Assembly: GCA_026396205.1 (NCBI GenBank)
Contig: JAPLXF010000037.1
Location: forward strand, 1 to 5,683
Length of the DNA stretch: 5,683 bases
Source: Candidatus Moraniibacteriota bacterium
GTDB lineage: Bacteria; Patescibacteriota; Minisyncoccia; Moranbacterales; UBA2206
Direction: 5' to 3'
The position numbers were made by a program, and so were the translations under genes. Below are positions 5,252-5,683 of this stretch, one piece after another. Within the stretch, counting starts at the first letter, position 1. Every line of letters starts with the position of its first letter. The notes under the pieces are model-generated. The model was not told the DNA's origin and made no database searches. It saw only the letters and a list, made by a program, of their open reading frames with translations.

Positions 5252-5279
5252 TTGAATAAAATGCTAGAATGTGTATAAT
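5252..5279 (+). promoter_or_regulatory. Promoter giving a leaderless transcript of the DUF5654-like gene
   Basis: TTGAAT (5252-5257) and a perfect TATAAT (5274-5279) are 16 bases apart. The predicted start is base 5286, the A of the chosen ATG. Together with the leftward promoter, this leaves two back-to-back promoters in 81 bases. An upstream in-frame GTG at 5271 overlaps the -10 box, so it could not be in this transcript. Confidence 0.7.
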
Positions 5280-5285
5280 AAAGAC

Positions 5286-5549
5286 ATGGGCATAGATCGC
5301 ATTAAAGAAGAAAGTCGGGCCATTAAACAGGAGGTCAATAAAAAGCTGGTAACTTACATCACTGCCGGTTTTGGATTGGTAGCGGGTTTGGCCTGGAACG
5401 AAGCCATTAAAGCTTTTATTGAATATTTTTTCCCCCTCAAGGCCGACACGCTGCTGGCTAAATTAATTTACGCGCTCGCCATCACCCTTGTTTTGGTTTT
5501 AATTTCCGTTTATTTGGCGAGAATACTTATAAAAGAAGAAAAAAAATAG
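5286..5549 (+). CDS. DUF5654-like small membrane protein, 87 aa
   Basis: A charged N-terminus (RIKEESRAIKQEVNKK) leads into a first membrane helix at about 22-36, containing GFGLVAGLAWNEAIKA. A second lies at about 58-80 (AKLIYALAITLVLVLISVYL), and a short basic-acidic tail ends the protein (IKEEKK). The AWNEAIK core, size and two-helix layout match what I recall of DUF5654, an uncharacterised family from archaea and candidate-phylum bacteria. This is recognition from memory, not a search. No function is known to me. The ATG at 5286 is chosen over the in-frame GTG at 5271 because the latter lies within the promoter. The gene ends before a strong terminator and is probably monocistronic. Confidence 0.85.
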   Translation: MGIDRIKEESRAIKQEVNKKLVTYITAGFGLVAGLAWNEAIKAFIEYFFPLKADTLLAKLIYALAITLVLVLISVYLARILIKEEKK

Positions 5550-5571
5550 ATAATTTTTTATGAATTTAATT

Positions 5572-5596
5572 TCCGAGCCAATAGCTCGGATTTTTT
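5572..5596 (+). terminator. Rho-independent terminator after the DUF5654-like gene
   Basis: TCCGAGC (5572-5578) pairs perfectly with GCTCGGA (5584-5590) around a five-base loop (CAATA), followed by six T. Confidence 0.92.
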
Positions 5597-5604
5597 GTCG
5601 GCAC

Positions 5605-5633
5605 TTGACAAATTATCCGAAAAGGATTAAGAT
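5605..5633 (+). promoter_or_regulatory. Near-consensus promoter of the gene starting at 5661
   Basis: A perfect TTGACA (5605-5610) lies 17 bases before TAAGAT (5628-5633). Transcription would start near 5640, giving a leader of about 21 bases with no Shine-Dalgarno but with AACCTAAAA (5642-5650), as before the gene at 141. Confidence 0.8.
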
Positions 5634-5660
5634 ATCCAGTTAACCTAAAAATTCAAATTT

Positions 5661-5683
5661 ATGGCTCAAGTAAGCCTTAGAAT
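5661..5683 (+). CDS. N-terminus of a rightward gene, cut by the window edge
   Basis: The ATG at 5661 opens a frame reading MAQVSLR to the edge. It is too short to identify. The start is supported by a strong promoter 28 bases upstream and by the leader box shared with the gene at 141. Confidence 0.65.

Noticed and set aside
5271..5285. In-frame GTG five codons upstream of the DUF5654-like start
   Set aside because: It overlaps the perfect TATAAT at 5274-5279, so it would not be in a transcript made from that promoter. The ATG at 5286 coincides with the predicted start site.

Overview
The window looks like part of a small, compact genome from the Candidate Phyla Radiation (Patescibacteria, Parcubacteria-like). 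Evidence for this is indirect. Genes are short and closely packed. Several encode small membrane or helical proteins of types I associate with that group, including a DUF5654-like protein. Most starts have no Shine-Dalgarno sequence. All seven complete genes end in TAA or TAG and read with the standard code. I could not run a homology search, so the assignment is inference.

Layout: (1) bases 1-140 hold a divergent start region, with the N-terminus of a leftward gene running off the edge and the promoter of a 148-aa hypothetical protein (141-587), which ends at a strong terminator. (2) Bases 689-2548 encode a 619-aa P1B-like cation-pumping ATPase, complete in all catalytic motifs, but with the intramembrane metal-binding CPC replaced by CAD followed by a second Asp. 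A bidirectional terminator separates it from (3) a convergent gene (2586-3023, minus strand) for a membrane-anchored, six-cysteine extracytoplasmic protein. (4) A non-coding stretch of about 270 bases leads to a CDP-alcohol phosphatidyltransferase (3298-3960). This is the only gene here with a classical promoter, long leader and strong Shine-Dalgarno, and it is visibly more AT-rich. (5) After another bidirectional terminator come two leftward genes, a soluble helical protein (4000-4536) and a signal-peptide-bearing membrane protein with a CPVC motif (4704-5204). A 140-base imperfect hairpin lies between them. (6) Divergent from these is a DUF5654-like two-helix membrane protein (5286-5549), then a terminator, a near-consensus promoter and the start of another gene at 5661.

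No operon with a single pathway is evident. Most genes appear to be single transcription units with their own promoter and terminator. The membrane dominates: four of the seven complete genes encode membrane proteins and a fifth is membrane-anchored. The most notable signals are the altered ion site of the ATPase, three promoters placed so that transcripts would start at or within one base of the ATG, a shared short leader box before three other starts, and the long hairpin element. No RNA genes, CRISPR arrays or transposase genes were seen.
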